Part shown: positions 34,161 to 46,235 of the stretch, one piece after another | Position numbering within the stretch: position 1 is the stretch's first letter | Layout: every line of letters starts with the position of its first letter | From: Anastrepha obliqua | Taxonomy: Eukaryota; Arthropoda; Insecta; Diptera; Tephritidae | Direction: 5' to 3' | NCBI RefSeq assembly: GCF_027943255.1 | Contig: NC_072896.1 | Coordinates: 123,039,879 to 123,103,878, forward strand | DNA: 64,000 bases | The notes under the pieces: model-generated | Told to the model about the DNA's origin: nothing | The model's database searches: none | What the model saw: the letters and a program-made list of their open reading frames with translations, nothing else | Translations under genes and position numbers: made by a program

Positions 34161-35812
34161 TCATAAGCACTTGAGAATGAAACTATGAAAAATCTGTCTC
34201 TCGAATATCAGCTTTTTGTTATTATTTTCTCCTTTTATTCAAAGCTTCAGGTAATCTTCGCCACTTTATCCAATTCACAGCCTGCCAACAAGCGGCAATT
34301 GGTTAGCTGGATTTGTGTGAGTTTAATATTTTAGCATTTAATCACACATTTCATTAAAATAAATTCAATACGCAATATAAAAGCAGTTCAGCGCATGCGG
34401 TAGAAACCAATTTGTCTAATTGCTGGCATCGACAAAACATCTTTAGCTTGCGCTCGTAGCGAACGGCATAGAAAGAAGTAATTATCCTGGGAATGCCGCG
34501 CATGAAGCATGGGAAACGAGTAGCAGCAAAGCGCATTGCGGCAAAAAAGTAAATAAAACAGCAATACATATGCAAATAATACACTTTCATACACACATAC
34601 ACACATGTACATAGATATCATACTTTAATATGTGATATCACGCGCTCGCTTGCGAGGGGAGTCACGAATAATGAGGTTAATTGCTACATCCATTTTGCTG
34701 TTGTTAGGTGTATAACGGTTGTTGGTTGTTGTGCATATTGGCGCCAGCGTTGATGGCTGGGCTTCCTACCACAATTCATTGTCTATGTTTATGCCAAGCC
34801 TGACACCATGACCGCCAATAACTCGATGCATGCCACTACTTAGTTCTCTTAACAAATTGTAGTCGTTAGGGCTCTTCATTTAGCTGGAAATGTTTATGTG
34901 CATATGTTAAATTATAGCTTGGCATATGGACGAAAGCACATGCATACGCACACATACATATGCATGTGTGTTCATGTCGTGCTGCAGTTGGAAATAAAGT
35001 TAACTGAGTATACGAATAATTGCCTCTTTCACGCAGTCCGCATAACGTCCAATGCACTTTGCGGCAATGCAGATGGTTAATGCTCTGCGGTTGAGGGCAT
35101 GCAGCTGTGCATGTTTGTTTGAAAAAGAGAAAAGAAAATGGAGTTCTTGTTCTTCTACAATATATTATTGAAAAGTAGAGTTGTGTGGCAATCAGCTGTC
35201 AAGAAAACATTTGTTTCTCACTAATTTTTAAAATTTTCAAATATAAATTTCTTGTTTCCCTTTTATAAGGCAAAATCAAAGCAGGGCCACAATATGCAAA
35301 CTTTTAAGCAATAAAAATTTATGGGTGATCTGTTGGCGTCAATTTATGTGCCTGCTGTTTTTCAAATTTATTTGTCAGATAAATATTTGCGGTTATAAAA
35401 TATGTCGTTAGCATTTGTGGTTTCAGTGTAAATTTTCATGTGCATACATCGCTCATTTGCACATTTATATTTTTTTATTTGCCCTTAGATTCGAAGTTAT
35501 ATGCATTATGCTTTGATTTGGTTACAAGATTATATTGGGATGAGACACCAGAAAAAGTTGTCCTGTTTCCACTGGAATTTTTAAGTCCATTATTCATAAC
35601 ATTTATTAAAAAAGTTATTATATGTACCTTAGCACTTCCACTAAAATATATCGAAATATTATGATTTACATGAACTGGAGTAGGATTTGAAAATATCTTC
35701 AGAAATCGATTGCCTCGGTAATAAACCTATAACTGCGAATGATAGAATTTCTACAAAATATGTTCAAAAATTGTACCAGCGAAATAAATATATTGAAATT
35801 TTGGATGCCGTG
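34161..35812. other. No recognised gene
   Basis: Non-coding in appearance. CACACATACACACATGTAC run near 34591 and CATACGCACACATACATATG near 34942. No supported RNA or protein feature. Confidence 0.5.
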
Positions 35813-36667
35813 TTGGGCAACTAAGTTCCCGCTCTTTGGCAATAGATGCCGCCAGCAGTGTGTGCTAGTCGATTCTAACATAACCTTAACATCATAAACC
35901 AAGCTTAGACATATGGTAAACAAACTGCTTCGAGACTTTAGTGATTTTGTTTTGGTATCATATACTTTTGGTTTTGTGAAGATGTCTGATTTTGTGCCGA
36001 ATAATCGTCATTTGCGGGAAGTGTTGATTTTCCTCTTTCATTCGAAGACGCTGAATTGGAGGCATTGCTTAATAAGGATCCATGTCAAACGCGCGAAGAG
36101 CTTGCTTCAGTATTAGGAGTTACTCACCAATCCATTTCCAAGCGATTGCATGCTTTGTGAATGATTCAGAAACAGGGGACTTGGGTTCCTAATGAGTTAA
36201 AACCAAAAACCTGTGAAAAACTGCTCCAGCGGCAAAAAAGGAAGGGGTTTCTTCATCAAATCGTGACGGGTGATGAAAAGTGGCCGCAATACGCAGAGAA
36301 ATATGAAAAAGTGATTCTACAGCATGAAAACGCCCGGCCTCACGTTGCCAAGCCCGTTAAAAACTACCAGGAAACACTGAAATGGGAAATCTTATCCCAC
36401 CCGCCATATTCTCTAGATATTGCGCCGTCTGATTATCACCTGTTCCGATCGATGGCTGGTGGTCTAGCTGATCAGCAGTACCATTCATTTGATAGCCTCA
36501 AAAGATGAACAGTTTTACCGCGACGGTATACGAGATCTACCAGAAAGATGGGAAAAAGTAAAGGCTAGCGATGGGCAATACCTTCAATGATTCAATTGTA
36601 ACCATTTTTTCAGAATAAAGTTGTGTTTTCATCAAAAAAAACAACGAGATTTTAGCGGCGCACCTAT
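35813..36667 (+). mobile_element. mariner element, internally deleted copy
   Basis: Roughly 855 bp. The ends are weak: TTGGGCAACTAAGTTCCCGC on the left and, as reverse complement of the right, AGGTGCGCCGCTAAAATCTC. They align with a one- or two-base gap and both lead toward a GATG motif. The coding region (35982-36590) carries deletions. Boundaries could be off by several bases. Confidence 0.68.
35982..36590 (+). pseudogene. mariner transposase with two internal deletions
   Basis: ATG at 35982 begins MSDFVPNNRHLREVLIFLF, which then breaks. The next frame gives EDAELEALLNKDPCQTREEL, SVLGVTHQSISKRLHAL, a TGA stop, and MIQKQGTWVPNELKPK, FLHQIVTGDEKW (first catalytic Asp kept). It then jumps directly to YEKVILQHENARPHVAKPV, where the second catalytic Asp is Glu (HDNARPH expected). 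Then HPPYSLDIAPSDYHLF holds the third Asp, and after a final frameshift RDGIRDLPERWEKVKASDG leads to the TGA at 36588-36590. About 100 codons between the WIHYDNPK region and YEKV are lost, as is part of the N-terminal helix-turn-helix. A mariner DD34D member, distinct in sequence from the 22.4 kb copy. Confidence 0.88.
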
Positions 36668-37950
36668 TAATTGTTTTCGAGATTTGTTTTTTTTAACTCG
36701 ACAAAATCTTGGCTGTTATAGTCTTCTAAGGGAATTCGGCAAAGATATTTGCTCACCTTTCTTATTTAGCAGAAAATTAACACATCCGCGACCCAAATTA
36801 TTTTACCAAATTTCATTACTTTTATTCTACATTTTTGTGCCGATTTGTTTAACTGAAACTTTTCTATCATCAGAGGTTACTTTTTGCGGATATATTTTAA
36901 AAAATTAATTTTATTCATAAAAACTCGAATTAAGGAGGTATTTTCAAATCGATTCAGCACACATAAATCTTTTTAGTTTTCCATAAAATTTTGGAGCAAG
37001 TTTAAAAAAAACAAACTCTTGTTTTGATTTGATTAAATTTTTTTTCTGTATGGAGATTAATGTAGCTTAATTTTTTTATTTCCTTAGCAGAAGTATACGC
37101 ACAAATTATTCATTTTTTTACTGAATATGATAATGATGCTTATCCGGAAAAATAAAAATAATTGCAATTAAAAATAAGTAAATTTAAAATATTTTTTCCT
37201 ATTCTTTCCCACGCAACTTGGCGAAATTATGTGTGTCCCTTTATACCAAAAAAAAAAAAATAATAATAATAATAATATGATAATAATAATATTTAAATAT
37301 TATAATAAATAGCCAATAGAGCGCTACATAATGTTGCATGCAAAATTGAGCGATTTATGTAGAAGACTCAGGTCGCTAAGGCTCTTCTATTCCATATGGG
37401 CACCGGTGCGTATGAGTAATCAACCAACCTTCTTCGGAATGAAGTCATTTTATCGGTACTTATTTTTTATTATATTTTATTATAAGGCATGGTTATAGCT
37501 TGGTGCCAGCCTGTACATAAGTGTACAAGCACATGTTCACTACATTAAAATTCCATATTCAAGCAGTTATTTGTGTGCAGTCGAGTTGTATATGGGTGCC
37601 ATTTCTACCTCTTTATTTAGAGCTTATGGAAAGGAATTCAACAAAAGGAGGTTAATAGGCAATAGTATCCTTTAATAAAGTGAATATATTTCTTTTATAA
37701 TAAGCCCACTTTTTTACTCTAAGTACAAAAATATTCTTCTGTAATCACATTTTTCGCCCATAAGTGTCTCTCGCCCGCCGAATTTGCTGGTGTTTGTGTC
37801 ACAAATGACAAATGTCTGACAGCTGAGCAAATATTTTAGTAAGCATTACTGGCGACATACCCACTCATACCTAGTGCTTTTAAGATTTATGCATTTATGC
37901 CACAACAACAGCTGTTGACATATTCCCCACTTTACTAAACCTGCTTGGTG
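36668..37950. other. No recognised gene; (TAA)n microsatellite
   Basis: A13 tract followed by (TAA/TAG-like) TAATAATAATAATAATATG at about 37248-37290. The rest is A+T-rich without supported features. Confidence 0.5.
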
Positions 37951-39654
37951 TGCCTCAAGCAACATTTCTGTGGCATGCATTCATTCATGTGTATGAGTGT
38001 GTGATTCTCATTATATTATTTAAAATTCTATTTTGCATTTTTATTGCGCTAAATATTACTGACGCCAATGGCGCACGCATGAAATTTATATATCTTCGTC
38101 GCTCTCGGTCACCGTCTGGCAACGGTTTGGGTCAAAAGTCATTCAGCGTGGAGAGCCTTTAAGTTGATGGTCATCAATTTAACATTTACATACGGATATA
38201 GACGTTTATGTGGATGTGTGTACGCTTGGCCTACGGTTGTTGTGCACTAATACATGCACACATTTCTGTATTTGATGCGGTTAAAAAAGTAATGACAACA
38301 CATTTATCAGCCCGGCATTGTTCGCGGTATGACGCCTCTCCTGCTGCACACATCAATGGCTCACGCGCTACCTACAGCGCGGTTATACGTCTGAAAGTAG
38401 GCTAATAAGCCCTTAAAGTAGGCTAGAAAGTGCTTAATCTTTATAATATTCAAATAAGAACTAGAGAGTCTTGGAAAGTTGTAAGCGTTATTAATATTCA
38501 GATTTGTTCTAAATTTGAAGGCATCAGTCTTAGTTAGTAAAATTTTTTAGTAGCAAATTTTCAAAATTTCAAGGGCATGCTTTTCGTTGTCGGTTTTATT
38601 AAAGTCCCCACCGAAATTTAAACCATACATCTACAAAAGAACGATCTACCAAGAATGCGTATTTTGAAATTTTATAAAAGTAGTTATTTTTTATTGCAAT
38701 GAACAAAGTACATTGAATATAAAAATCGTTAGTTGATTGCTTCATGTGAAATTAGTACTTCTGAGGCAATTTTCGATGACTTCTTGGGTTTTCATTTAAG
38801 ACATTTTTCACACTTGATTATCATAGACTATTTCTTTCAAAAATCTATAGAAAAAAACTAACAGCATCAAATACCTTACATTAGATAACATTTCTGAGCT
38901 TATTGAACCGTCTGCGGATGCCTTTTTCAATTTTTTTAGTAGAATTTTGCATTTTCTAGCATTTGAGCATTTGAGCACTTCTGCATGACTAACTTTCAAT
39001 GTTCTAGTATCCCCTAATTTAAAAGACTTTAGAAATATATTTCCACGTACCGAATAAGATAATTTTTCCAACTAGACTTAACATCATGAATATACTTTCG
39101 GCTCCAATGTGAAGCGTGGAGCAAAGACATCTCCTGAGACTAACTTGAACTTTGAACTTATATACTCCTATACATACATATATGTATGAGCGATTCCGTT
39201 TCAACTCACCCGGCATTGCACCCTCTTTTTGCCTAATTTGTTCCAAAGGCCCACATAGATACCACATTTAAGTTAAGTGATTTGGATAAAGAGCTAAGCG
39301 ATTCTATGTTTTCGCCAATTCTTGTAAAAAATGGTTTATTTGTCTGTGGGTGTAAAAAGAAGTAACCTTTACATTTTTTGAAAAAAATATTGTAATAATT
39401 TAGAAATTCATTCAATGTGGAAAGAGTGTTAAAGATTGATTTAAAGTGAAATATCTTCGGTTCTTTTTAATACTTTTAAACATTTTTTAATAGTTTTTAA
39501 GGTAAAGTATATTCTCAAACTATTTTTTGGGATAAATATGTTTTTGTAGTTTTGAAAAAAAAAAACAAAAAACGAAAGAAAATGTCTAAATGAGGAAGGG
39601 GAAGATATAATCTTGCAGAACGTAAAGTTACTGAAGGAAGGTAGGGTGAAATTC
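37951..39654. other. No recognised gene
   Basis: Unique-looking non-coding sequence. An A12-type tract lies near 39555. Open frames at 37950-38162, 38208-38405 and 38808-39071 show no family motif. Confidence 0.45.
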
Positions 39655-39830
39655 CGCTAAGGGAATTCAATGAGATTTTGAGTTCCATTCCGTTTGACTT
39701 TTCGGTGTCAAAGAATAATTTTTCTGAAATTCTGAACTCTTTTTTACGAATTTATTTATTTAACTGTTAGTGGTCTGTAAAAACTAAAATTATGTTTTAG
39801 ACTTGAAATAAATGAAAAAAACAGGAAGTG
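39655..39830 (+). mobile_element. 3' end of the Jockey-type element, second copy
   Basis: The sequence from AAGGGAATTCAATGAGATTT to AAATAAATGAAAAAAAC parallels 19802-19985 of the Jockey-type element: GAGTTCCATTCCGTTTGACT, CTTTTCGGTGTCAAAGAAT, GTGGTCTGTAAAAACTAAAA and TATGTTTTAGACTTGAAATA all have close partners. It encodes the last protein residues (REFNEILSSIPFDFSVSKN), then the 3' UTR with AATAAA and a short A tail. A severely 5'-truncated insertion of the same family, about 170 bp long. Confidence 0.82.
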
Positions 39831-40358
39831 CGTCATGCAATTCTTTAAGATTTTCGACGCTTATGGTGAGACTGTGTAAATTTTCAATGAATTTCAAATT
39901 GCGTTTAAAAGGAACACACCATGTCCTTACGCTATTTGCAAGTGGATTCAAAGATTCGAAAATTTACATTTGTTTATGGAGAATGTGTTCCGCGGCTTAC
40001 AGGGCAAATGTTGCTTGGGTGAATGCAAAAATTGGCAAAGATTCATAAATGCAAGGAAAGACAAGAAATGAAGGCAAGTGAATTGGACTTGCATGCCACG
40101 GTAGTACTGCGAATATAATTAAATAAATTTTTTTTGTTTAAAATTTGTAAGAAAAATATCCTTTTGTCATTTTTGAAAAACGAAAGAAAACGTCTGGAAG
40201 AGGAAAAGGAAAAGAAGACCGCGCATCTTCTGTGACATTGTCTTCATCGATCCATTTTCATTTTCCTACCATTTTAGGTGGGAATTTTTGAATTTCCTCA
40301 GTTCTGAGGAAATCAGAGATTTTCTAACATTTATGAAAAGTGGGATTAGGAGAGATAA
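39831..40358. other. No recognised gene
   Basis: Nothing supported. The motif GAAAGAAAACGTCTGGAAGAGG (about 40181) resembles GAAAGAAAATGTCTAAATGA near 39574, 600 bp away, suggesting a small local duplication. Confidence 0.4.
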
Positions 40359-40463
40359 TGACCGCTATTAGAAAAAATGTATGCTGTTTCATGCACGCAG
40401 ATTCAAACTTGCGCACTCCTGATTGCTAGTCATGCAGCAACCCATTCGGCTACGGCGGCCGCC
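40359..40463 (-). mobile_element. tRNA-derived SINE, tRNA-head fragment
   Basis: On the minus strand it starts GGCGGCCGCCGTAGCCGAAT, which includes an RNA polymerase III A-box-like TAGCCGAATGGG. A weakened B-box (AAGTTTGAATCTG) follows at about 40403, then CTAATAGCGGTCA. The last block is shared with the SINE at 13420-13675 (CTAATAGCGGTCG). Together the copies show a complete composite: tRNA-like head here, body at 13.5 and 58.1 kb. Confidence 0.7.
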
Positions 40464-40802
40464 AGATACTATTCCTTAGCAGTAGTTAATATGAATAATT
40501 GTTACAAAAAAAACAAATTGTTTTTTTTATTTCTTTCAGTGGATCTCCATATGATCATGTTATAAATATATCTCTAAAAATTATTATTATTTAATTATTT
40601 TATTTTTAGGTTCTTTGTGCAATAAATAAATATTCTACAAATACAATACGATTCGCAGCACTGGCTTAAAAAATTAATGTAATGTAAAGAAAAAAAAATT
40701 ATAAAATTCTGACATAATGGAACAAATTCCTAACAAAGATTCACCAGCACATAATTAAAGTATTATAAATTTCTTCATGTATCTGAAACAAAGTTAAAAT
40801 AA

Positions 40803-41678
40803 AGAGTGGTTAAATTTCAAGGACCGATGTTGAATGTTAACCACACCTAAACATCAAGTTTTTCTGCATTTCATTTGACATTTTTCAATTTCAGACTAAT
40901 TCAATTTGAACCATGAAAAGATACACAATCGAGCAAGGCGTTAAAGTTATTCAGGCTTATTATGAAAACGGGCGTTCACTTCAAAATGCATATCGTGCGC
41001 TTCATCTTTAGTGGTGAGGCACATTTTCACCTCAGTGGATTCGTCAATAAGCAGAATTTCCGCAATTGGGCGAATGATAATCCAAGAGTGATTGCCGAAA
41101 AACCAATTCACTCACAAAGAGTGACTGTTTGGTGCGGTTTATGGGCCGGCGCCATCATTGGCCCTTTTTTTCCAAAATGAGGCCGGTCAGGCAGTTACTG
41201 TGAATAGTGTTCGCTATCGTGAGATAATAACGAACTTTTTATGGCCCGAATTGGAAGATATGGATGTGGGCGATATGTCATTTCAACAGGACGGTGCCAC
41301 TTGTCACACAGCTAACGAAACAATGGCTCATTTGCGCGAAAAATTTGATGGCCGAATAATATCACGTCGCGGCGATGTCAATTGGCCACCAAGATCATGT
41401 GATTTGACACCGTTGGACTTCTTTATTTGAGGTTATTTGAAAGAAAAGGTGTACGTCGATAAGCCAGCAACAATTCAAGAGCTAAAGTATGAGATAATTT
41501 GGCTCATTAACGGGTGGAGGTGTGCCGCCGAGGCCGCGGCGCCCATTTGACCAATATTTTGTTCCATGCGTAATTGAGCTGTACCAGTATTATAATAGTA
41601 AAGAGAAATGACAATAATTTCTTTAAAAAATTGTACTTTATTCAAAATCAACACCGGCCGTTAAAAATTAAGCACCCT
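40803..41678 (+). mobile_element. DD41D mariner-like transposon, internally deleted
   Basis: About 876 bp with inverted ends: the left reads GAGTGGTTAAATTTCAAGGA (40804 on) and the reverse complement of the right reads GGGTGCTTAATTTTTAACGG, continuing in both to a GATGTTGA / GGTGTTGA block. TA lies at 41679-41680. The gene inside (40913-41560) lost most of its N-terminal half. A different subfamily from the 2710-4020 element, because the ends do not match. Confidence 0.8.
40913..41560 (+). pseudogene. DD41D transposase, deleted and frameshifted
   Basis: ATG 40913 gives MKRYTIEQGVKVIQAYYENG, the first helix-turn-helix, then a deletion joins it to FIFSGEAHFHLSGFVNKQNF in another frame. The first catalytic Asp (FSDEAHF in relatives) is Gly here. 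The frame then runs VTVWCGLWAGAIIGPFF, and after a frameshift at a T-run NEAGQAVTVNSVRYREI, FLWPELEDMD, SFQQDGATCHTANETM (Asp at 41290) and WPPRSCDLTPLDFF (Asp at 41416). The spacing is 41 residues. The next codon expected to be Trp is TGA (FI-stop-GYLKEKVYVD), a simple TGG to TGA change. The last 40 codons are partly deleted and end in a GGHLTN-like remnant. Confidence 0.88.
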
Positions 41679-43970
41679 TAGAAAAATTAATAAAATGCGT
41701 ATGAGGGTGGTCTTTATTATTATTGAGATACTTCAAACTGCGTCCGACCTAGATCTATAGTGGGTAGTCTTAGTCGACTCGAAAGTTCTTTTGCCTCATC
41801 GTAAAGCACCCTTAACACTTTCCGTGCAACCGACAGTATTAAAGTTAAGAGATAAATGTAACTTGAATGTATGTAGTCAAATTTACTTTTAATGAGCATT
41901 TCATATAAAAGAGTGGATTTGCACTTTTTATAAAAAGTTAACAACTTTTTTTGTTAAACTTTTGGCTTTCTTATACCCAAATAATCATGAATTTCCCTCA
42001 TAATAACGAGAACAGTATTTCCGAAATTTATGGACGTCTTATGCCTTTTTCTGTAATTTATGAAAAATTGTTCCTTCTCGAAGTGGAATTTTTTCATCTA
42101 CTCGCTGGGTCAGCCCATTTACTAATTGTCCGGTTACTTCTTGAAAAATCATTATATTATTACATATTTAGAGAGCGACTTCTTTGTGCTGGCCTAGGGA
42201 TGAGGTCAGAAATATCGGCGCCACGCTCAACTTGTTAATTTTGTCGGCCTAAAAGTAATTCAGACTTCCTAACGAGTGCTTGAAAGTTCGAGGTGGTTGA
42301 ACTTCTAGGATGAACACTAAGGCTTTCAATTCAACAGGAGTTGAAGTACCTCAATTTTCCTTTGGTTATACCCAAACCTTTCTCACAACAAAGTGAACAA
42401 TCTGCCTGAGTAGTTCATTTAAAGAAGCAGTCAATAATGATATGTTAGGAGAAGATTGAGCAATATAAATAACTGAACCACCGAACGACTTACATAATCT
42501 TATTTTTAGTAAACGTGTAATCAAGGAGCTTCCCCTATCTCAGGTTCCTTTGTGACCCTCAGTACATTTCCGTTTTGAATCTGAGTACGCAGTTGTTGGA
42601 AATATCTTATATGAACCGCATAGTAATTTTGGCGCTCATCTTTTAGTCAGTTCTTCGGGTAACTTTTTACTTCAATTTCGCAGTGGCCAAGTACGCTGCG
42701 CAGTTCAATTGCGGTGTACACTATCTTGGTACCTTATCCTTAACGAACTAAGGCCTAAAGTTTCAACTGCCTTCTTCGCCACTTAGCTTCGCTTGGGAAT
42801 ACACCTTTTAATAAGCACCCTTTTGAACCTTAGCGAGATTTATAGTGGTACAGGTCGATATTACTAACAACTTAGCCTGAGACACTGAAACTTTACGCAG
42901 AGTTGCATTCCTTAAAGAACATTTGAGGCATTCAGTCTGAAAGGAGCTTTACAACCATTGTAGTTCACTTTACATAAAATACAATTTTTTCAAGTTAATA
43001 ATTTTTCATTTTTGCTCAGCTGGATTGCCTGTGCTGCAAGATATCAAAGATAAAATAAATTAAAAACCTCCTGCAGTTCATATTTCCATTTTTTTAATTT
43101 TATTTGCATGAGCGGGCTCATCTTCTTCCATATTCTCCATCTTCTTTATGGAATAATTTTGCATTGTAGTCACGAAATTGCATTCAGAAATCGGTTGTGC
43201 ACTCAAGCTGATAAGCGTTGGCAGATAAATTGCTTGCATAATTGTCGGTTGTGCGAACAGAATTTAGAAGTTTACAAGTAACTGTTTGTAATAAATGCAA
43301 GAAAAGTAAAAACAATTTTGAATGCTATTACTGAAATGGAAATTTGAAATAAAAACCCAAGTTGGTGCATTTGAGCAGATTTTTGTTTTTACGAATTTTT
43401 ATATATTCGCTCTTCGTAATGTGAGAAAATGTTTTAATGCAAGTGCATGTGCGGGATACAGTAGAAAATGCAATTCGGGTTGAAAGCGAAGTAGATTTTG
43501 GAATTTGGGAATTGCAGAAATGTTGCTCATCCGTTTGTGAATAGAGCAGAATAGTCTCGAATTTCAGTGAACACATAAAACGAGTAGCTTTGATCAAAAT
43601 ATTTTTGTTTTGCGCACTTTTATCAGTTTTAGTTAATTAACAACACCGCATTGAAAATAGGAAAGCCAAAAGTTGAAAAGCAAATTACCAGAGAAAGCAA
43701 AAATTCGTAAACAACTGCGTTTCTCATTCGAACAATATCTCTGATGCAAATAATCAGCCCGAAACCGTCTGCTTTTCTCTTCCATTCGATTGCTGATTGT
43801 GAAACAGTCACAATATTGTGTTGTCGAACTTCCGTTATTGGCAATTTGTTCATGTGGGAAATTTTTGTGTATTCTCTTTACTTGTGCCAAATAGGAAAAG
43901 CTACAATTCTGACGGTGCTGCTGAGAAATTGTGGCAAATACAGTGTGTTAAAAAAGTACAGCACAAAGGA
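41679..43970. other. No recognised gene
   Basis: I looked for retroviral-type or retrotransposon motifs at 42.24-42.96 kb, where base composition is less AT-skewed than around it, and found none I would defend. Short frames at 41720-41944, 41951-42238 and 43328-43890 have no recognised domain. Confidence 0.4.
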
Positions 43971-44200
43971 AGTTGCGACATTTATTTCTTACTCAATTAA
44001 TTTTTATAATTTTTTCATTATGTCACAAAAACCATATAAGACTAAGTTTCAAACTTTGCGCAAATTAGAAAAAAAATTAATGAGTTTGGATCAAAATTTC
44101 ACACTATTTAGTGAGAATTTTAAGAATAATTTTGGGTGTGTCGATTTTTACTCACTTCAATTTTCGTATTATAAAGTTTGAATTGACCTTAAGATTACCT
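43971..44200. repeat. Possible AT-rich dispersed repeat copy
   Basis: Blocks TCAATTAATTTTTATAATTT, TTTCAAACTTTGCGCAAATT, TTTCACACTATTTAGTGAG and ATAATTTTGGGTGTG follow in the same order as the repeat at 21990-22365 and 25440-25660. Similarity is weak, and AT-richness alone could give some of it. Confidence 0.3.
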
Positions 44201-44894
44201 CGATTTTAGACAATTTTTTTTTGCTGGCAGAGTTGCATGTTTTTTTCCATAGGAAAAAATGTCGGGCATTTATTTTAGTGAGAAGAGGCAGAAAAAAAAT
44301 ATTAAAAATCAACACGATTTTTTACCTGCTTCAAATTTGCATTTTATTATACCAAAATTCGATTGGGTATAAAACTGCATAGTCGAAATTTTTTTAAAGA
44401 TTCAAATTAAAAATTATAAAATTTGATAAAATGATTTGTGGACTTTTTTTATTTGTACACATTTTGAAGCTTGGTTTCATATGGTAATTTTAGGAGAATG
44501 AATTATGTTTTCATAAAAGTTATTAAAATTTCTGAAGATATAAATTAATCGTTTTTTAATTAAAAATTTTTTTTATTGACTCGTTATGTTTTGCTTCTGT
44601 TAATTAACGGTTACAATATGTAAAACTTTATTTTATATTATTATACTTTTTTAAAGCACTGTACAAGTTTATACCTATGAATACGTACGTATATAAGTGC
44701 ACGAGTACATATGTGCAAATGTATATACTACACTTGTACACCCACACACTCTCTATATTAGAAGTTTTCAGTCGAATTTCGCCTAAAATTTATTATATGC
44801 GTCTTCAGATTGTCTACCAACACACTAAGGCGCCTCTGAATAGAAAGCAGATTATTTGAAAAGCTTTTGCATGGAAGAAATGCACTCAGCAGCA

Positions 44895-44980
44895 TCCCAT
44901 TGACTACCGAAGGTGACCGGTATTAGAAAAAATTTATTTCCATCATATAAATTTTTCACATCTACAGTGAGACCAAGCGA
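44895..44980 (-). mobile_element. Short SINE fragment
   Basis: CATTGACTACCGAAGGTGAC then CGGTATTAGAAAAAATTTAT parallels CATTACCTGCCGAGGGGCGA then CCGCTATTAGAAAAAACTTT of the SINE at 13420-13675. About 45 bp are clearly similar; a GTGAGACC further right may be the decayed B-box. Confidence 0.5.
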
Positions 44981-45582
44981 GCGTGGGACCAAACGAGCTC
45001 GAGATCAAAATAGTGGTATTTTTGTTTTTTCTATTTGTAGCTCACTGTTTCTATTCACGTGTTGCCTGCTACGTATAAAAACTGATATGTGTTTTATTTG
45101 CTGTCGCACTCACATACATACATTTAGGCGTTCGCTTTTTCATAATTTTCAATAGTCAATGCTCAGAAATGTGATACGCCCATTCGATTTATTTGTGTTG
45201 AACGAAAATGAAATCTGAATGTAGGAGGCAGAAAAATTATAATAATCAAAAAATAAAATAAAATGGTATTTTTAATAGCATGAAAAGCGACTATAATAAA
45301 TAATACGTAATATTCCAATACAGTGACCTCGTTAATATTCGGGTCAGCAATTGTTGATAGATAAACAGAAACCTTTTAACCTGCCAGAAAGTTGAGTGAA
45401 AGCAAATAAGAAAGAAAGAAATAAAATTTTTAAAAATAGTTGTTTAAATGAAAATTCTTGAACTTCTATCATAAGATTGTGGGGAGAATAAAATATCAAG
45501 TTTGAATTTAAAAATATGAGAATGAAAATTTATATTATATATATATAATTTGTACATGGAAGCATTACAAATACTACTATAA
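44981..45582. other. No recognised gene
   Basis: Includes a short duplicated motif (GAGACCAAGCGAGCG and GGGACCAAACGAGCT near 44970-44999) and an ATATATATATAT run near 45537-45547. Nothing else supported. Confidence 0.4.
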
Positions 45583-46235
45583 ATATTTTCTCGGATGGCC
45601 AGGCGGCCATTAAATCAACGAATGCGGCTACACTAAGATCAAAGGCTGCACGGGAATGCCGGAATATTAGTCTCGTATTCAAGGTCAGCCTTATTTGGGT
45701 TCTGGGGCACAGAGATATTGAGCGATTTGTGAAGCGGATGAGCTATCGAGGAAAGGTACTACCATTCAACTGCTCAGTGGTAAATGTATCAATTGTATCA
45801 ATTACCTATGAATTCGACCAAACTAAAAATTAAGAATAACATTATCCAAGAGGCCAATAAGGCGTGGAGAGATGAAATTATGCTTAACGGCTGGGTTACT
45901 ATGGCCACAAGTAAATAAGATAAAGACAAAAGAACTGCTTAGCCTTTGAAGAGAGGATATCGCGAAGGTTGTGCCTTGTATAACCGGTCATTGGCTATTT
46001 CGTAGACATTCCTTGAGACTAGGAGTTGTTCCCATGAATATTGTAGAAGGTGTGTAGATAAGGCTGAGGGAGAATAAGAAACAGTCGAGCACTTTCTTTG
46101 CAAGATCAGAGCAGGTTTTCTAGGCAGATATTCTTTCAATTCTCTTACGGAACTGTCTGTCGTGGAGATCGGACCAATCCTGCGTTTCATAAAAGCTACA
46201 AAATAGTTCCACGAAGAAAAATAAATGAAGTTCCA
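45583..46235 (+). pseudogene. RNase H and tail of a non-LTR retrotransposon
   Basis: Plus strand: NIFSDGQAAIKSTNAATLRS, VSLIWVLGHRDIE, a frameshift, CEADELSRKGTTIQLLSG. Later KIKTKELLSL, VVPCITGHWLFRRHSLRLGV, then in another frame CRRCVDKAEGE, a stop, ETVEHFLCKI, and SLTELSVVEIGPILRFIKAT to the TAG near 46225. The RNase H Asp residues in SDGQ and EADE are present; the N-terminal TDG and Glu part is cut off. VPGH reads VLGH. The tail has the TGH and CR.C...E.EH.LC pattern. Wording is closest to the pieces at 55.4 and 61.5 kb. Confidence 0.82.

Noticed and set aside
42240..42960. Less AT-skewed stretch that might hold an old LTR-retrotransposon polyprotein
   Set aside because: I read fragments of both strands and found no protease, reverse transcriptase, RNase H or integrase motif and no long terminal repeats.
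43744..44181. 145-codon plus-strand open frame
   Set aside because: Lies partly in AT-rich repeat sequence and shows no domain.
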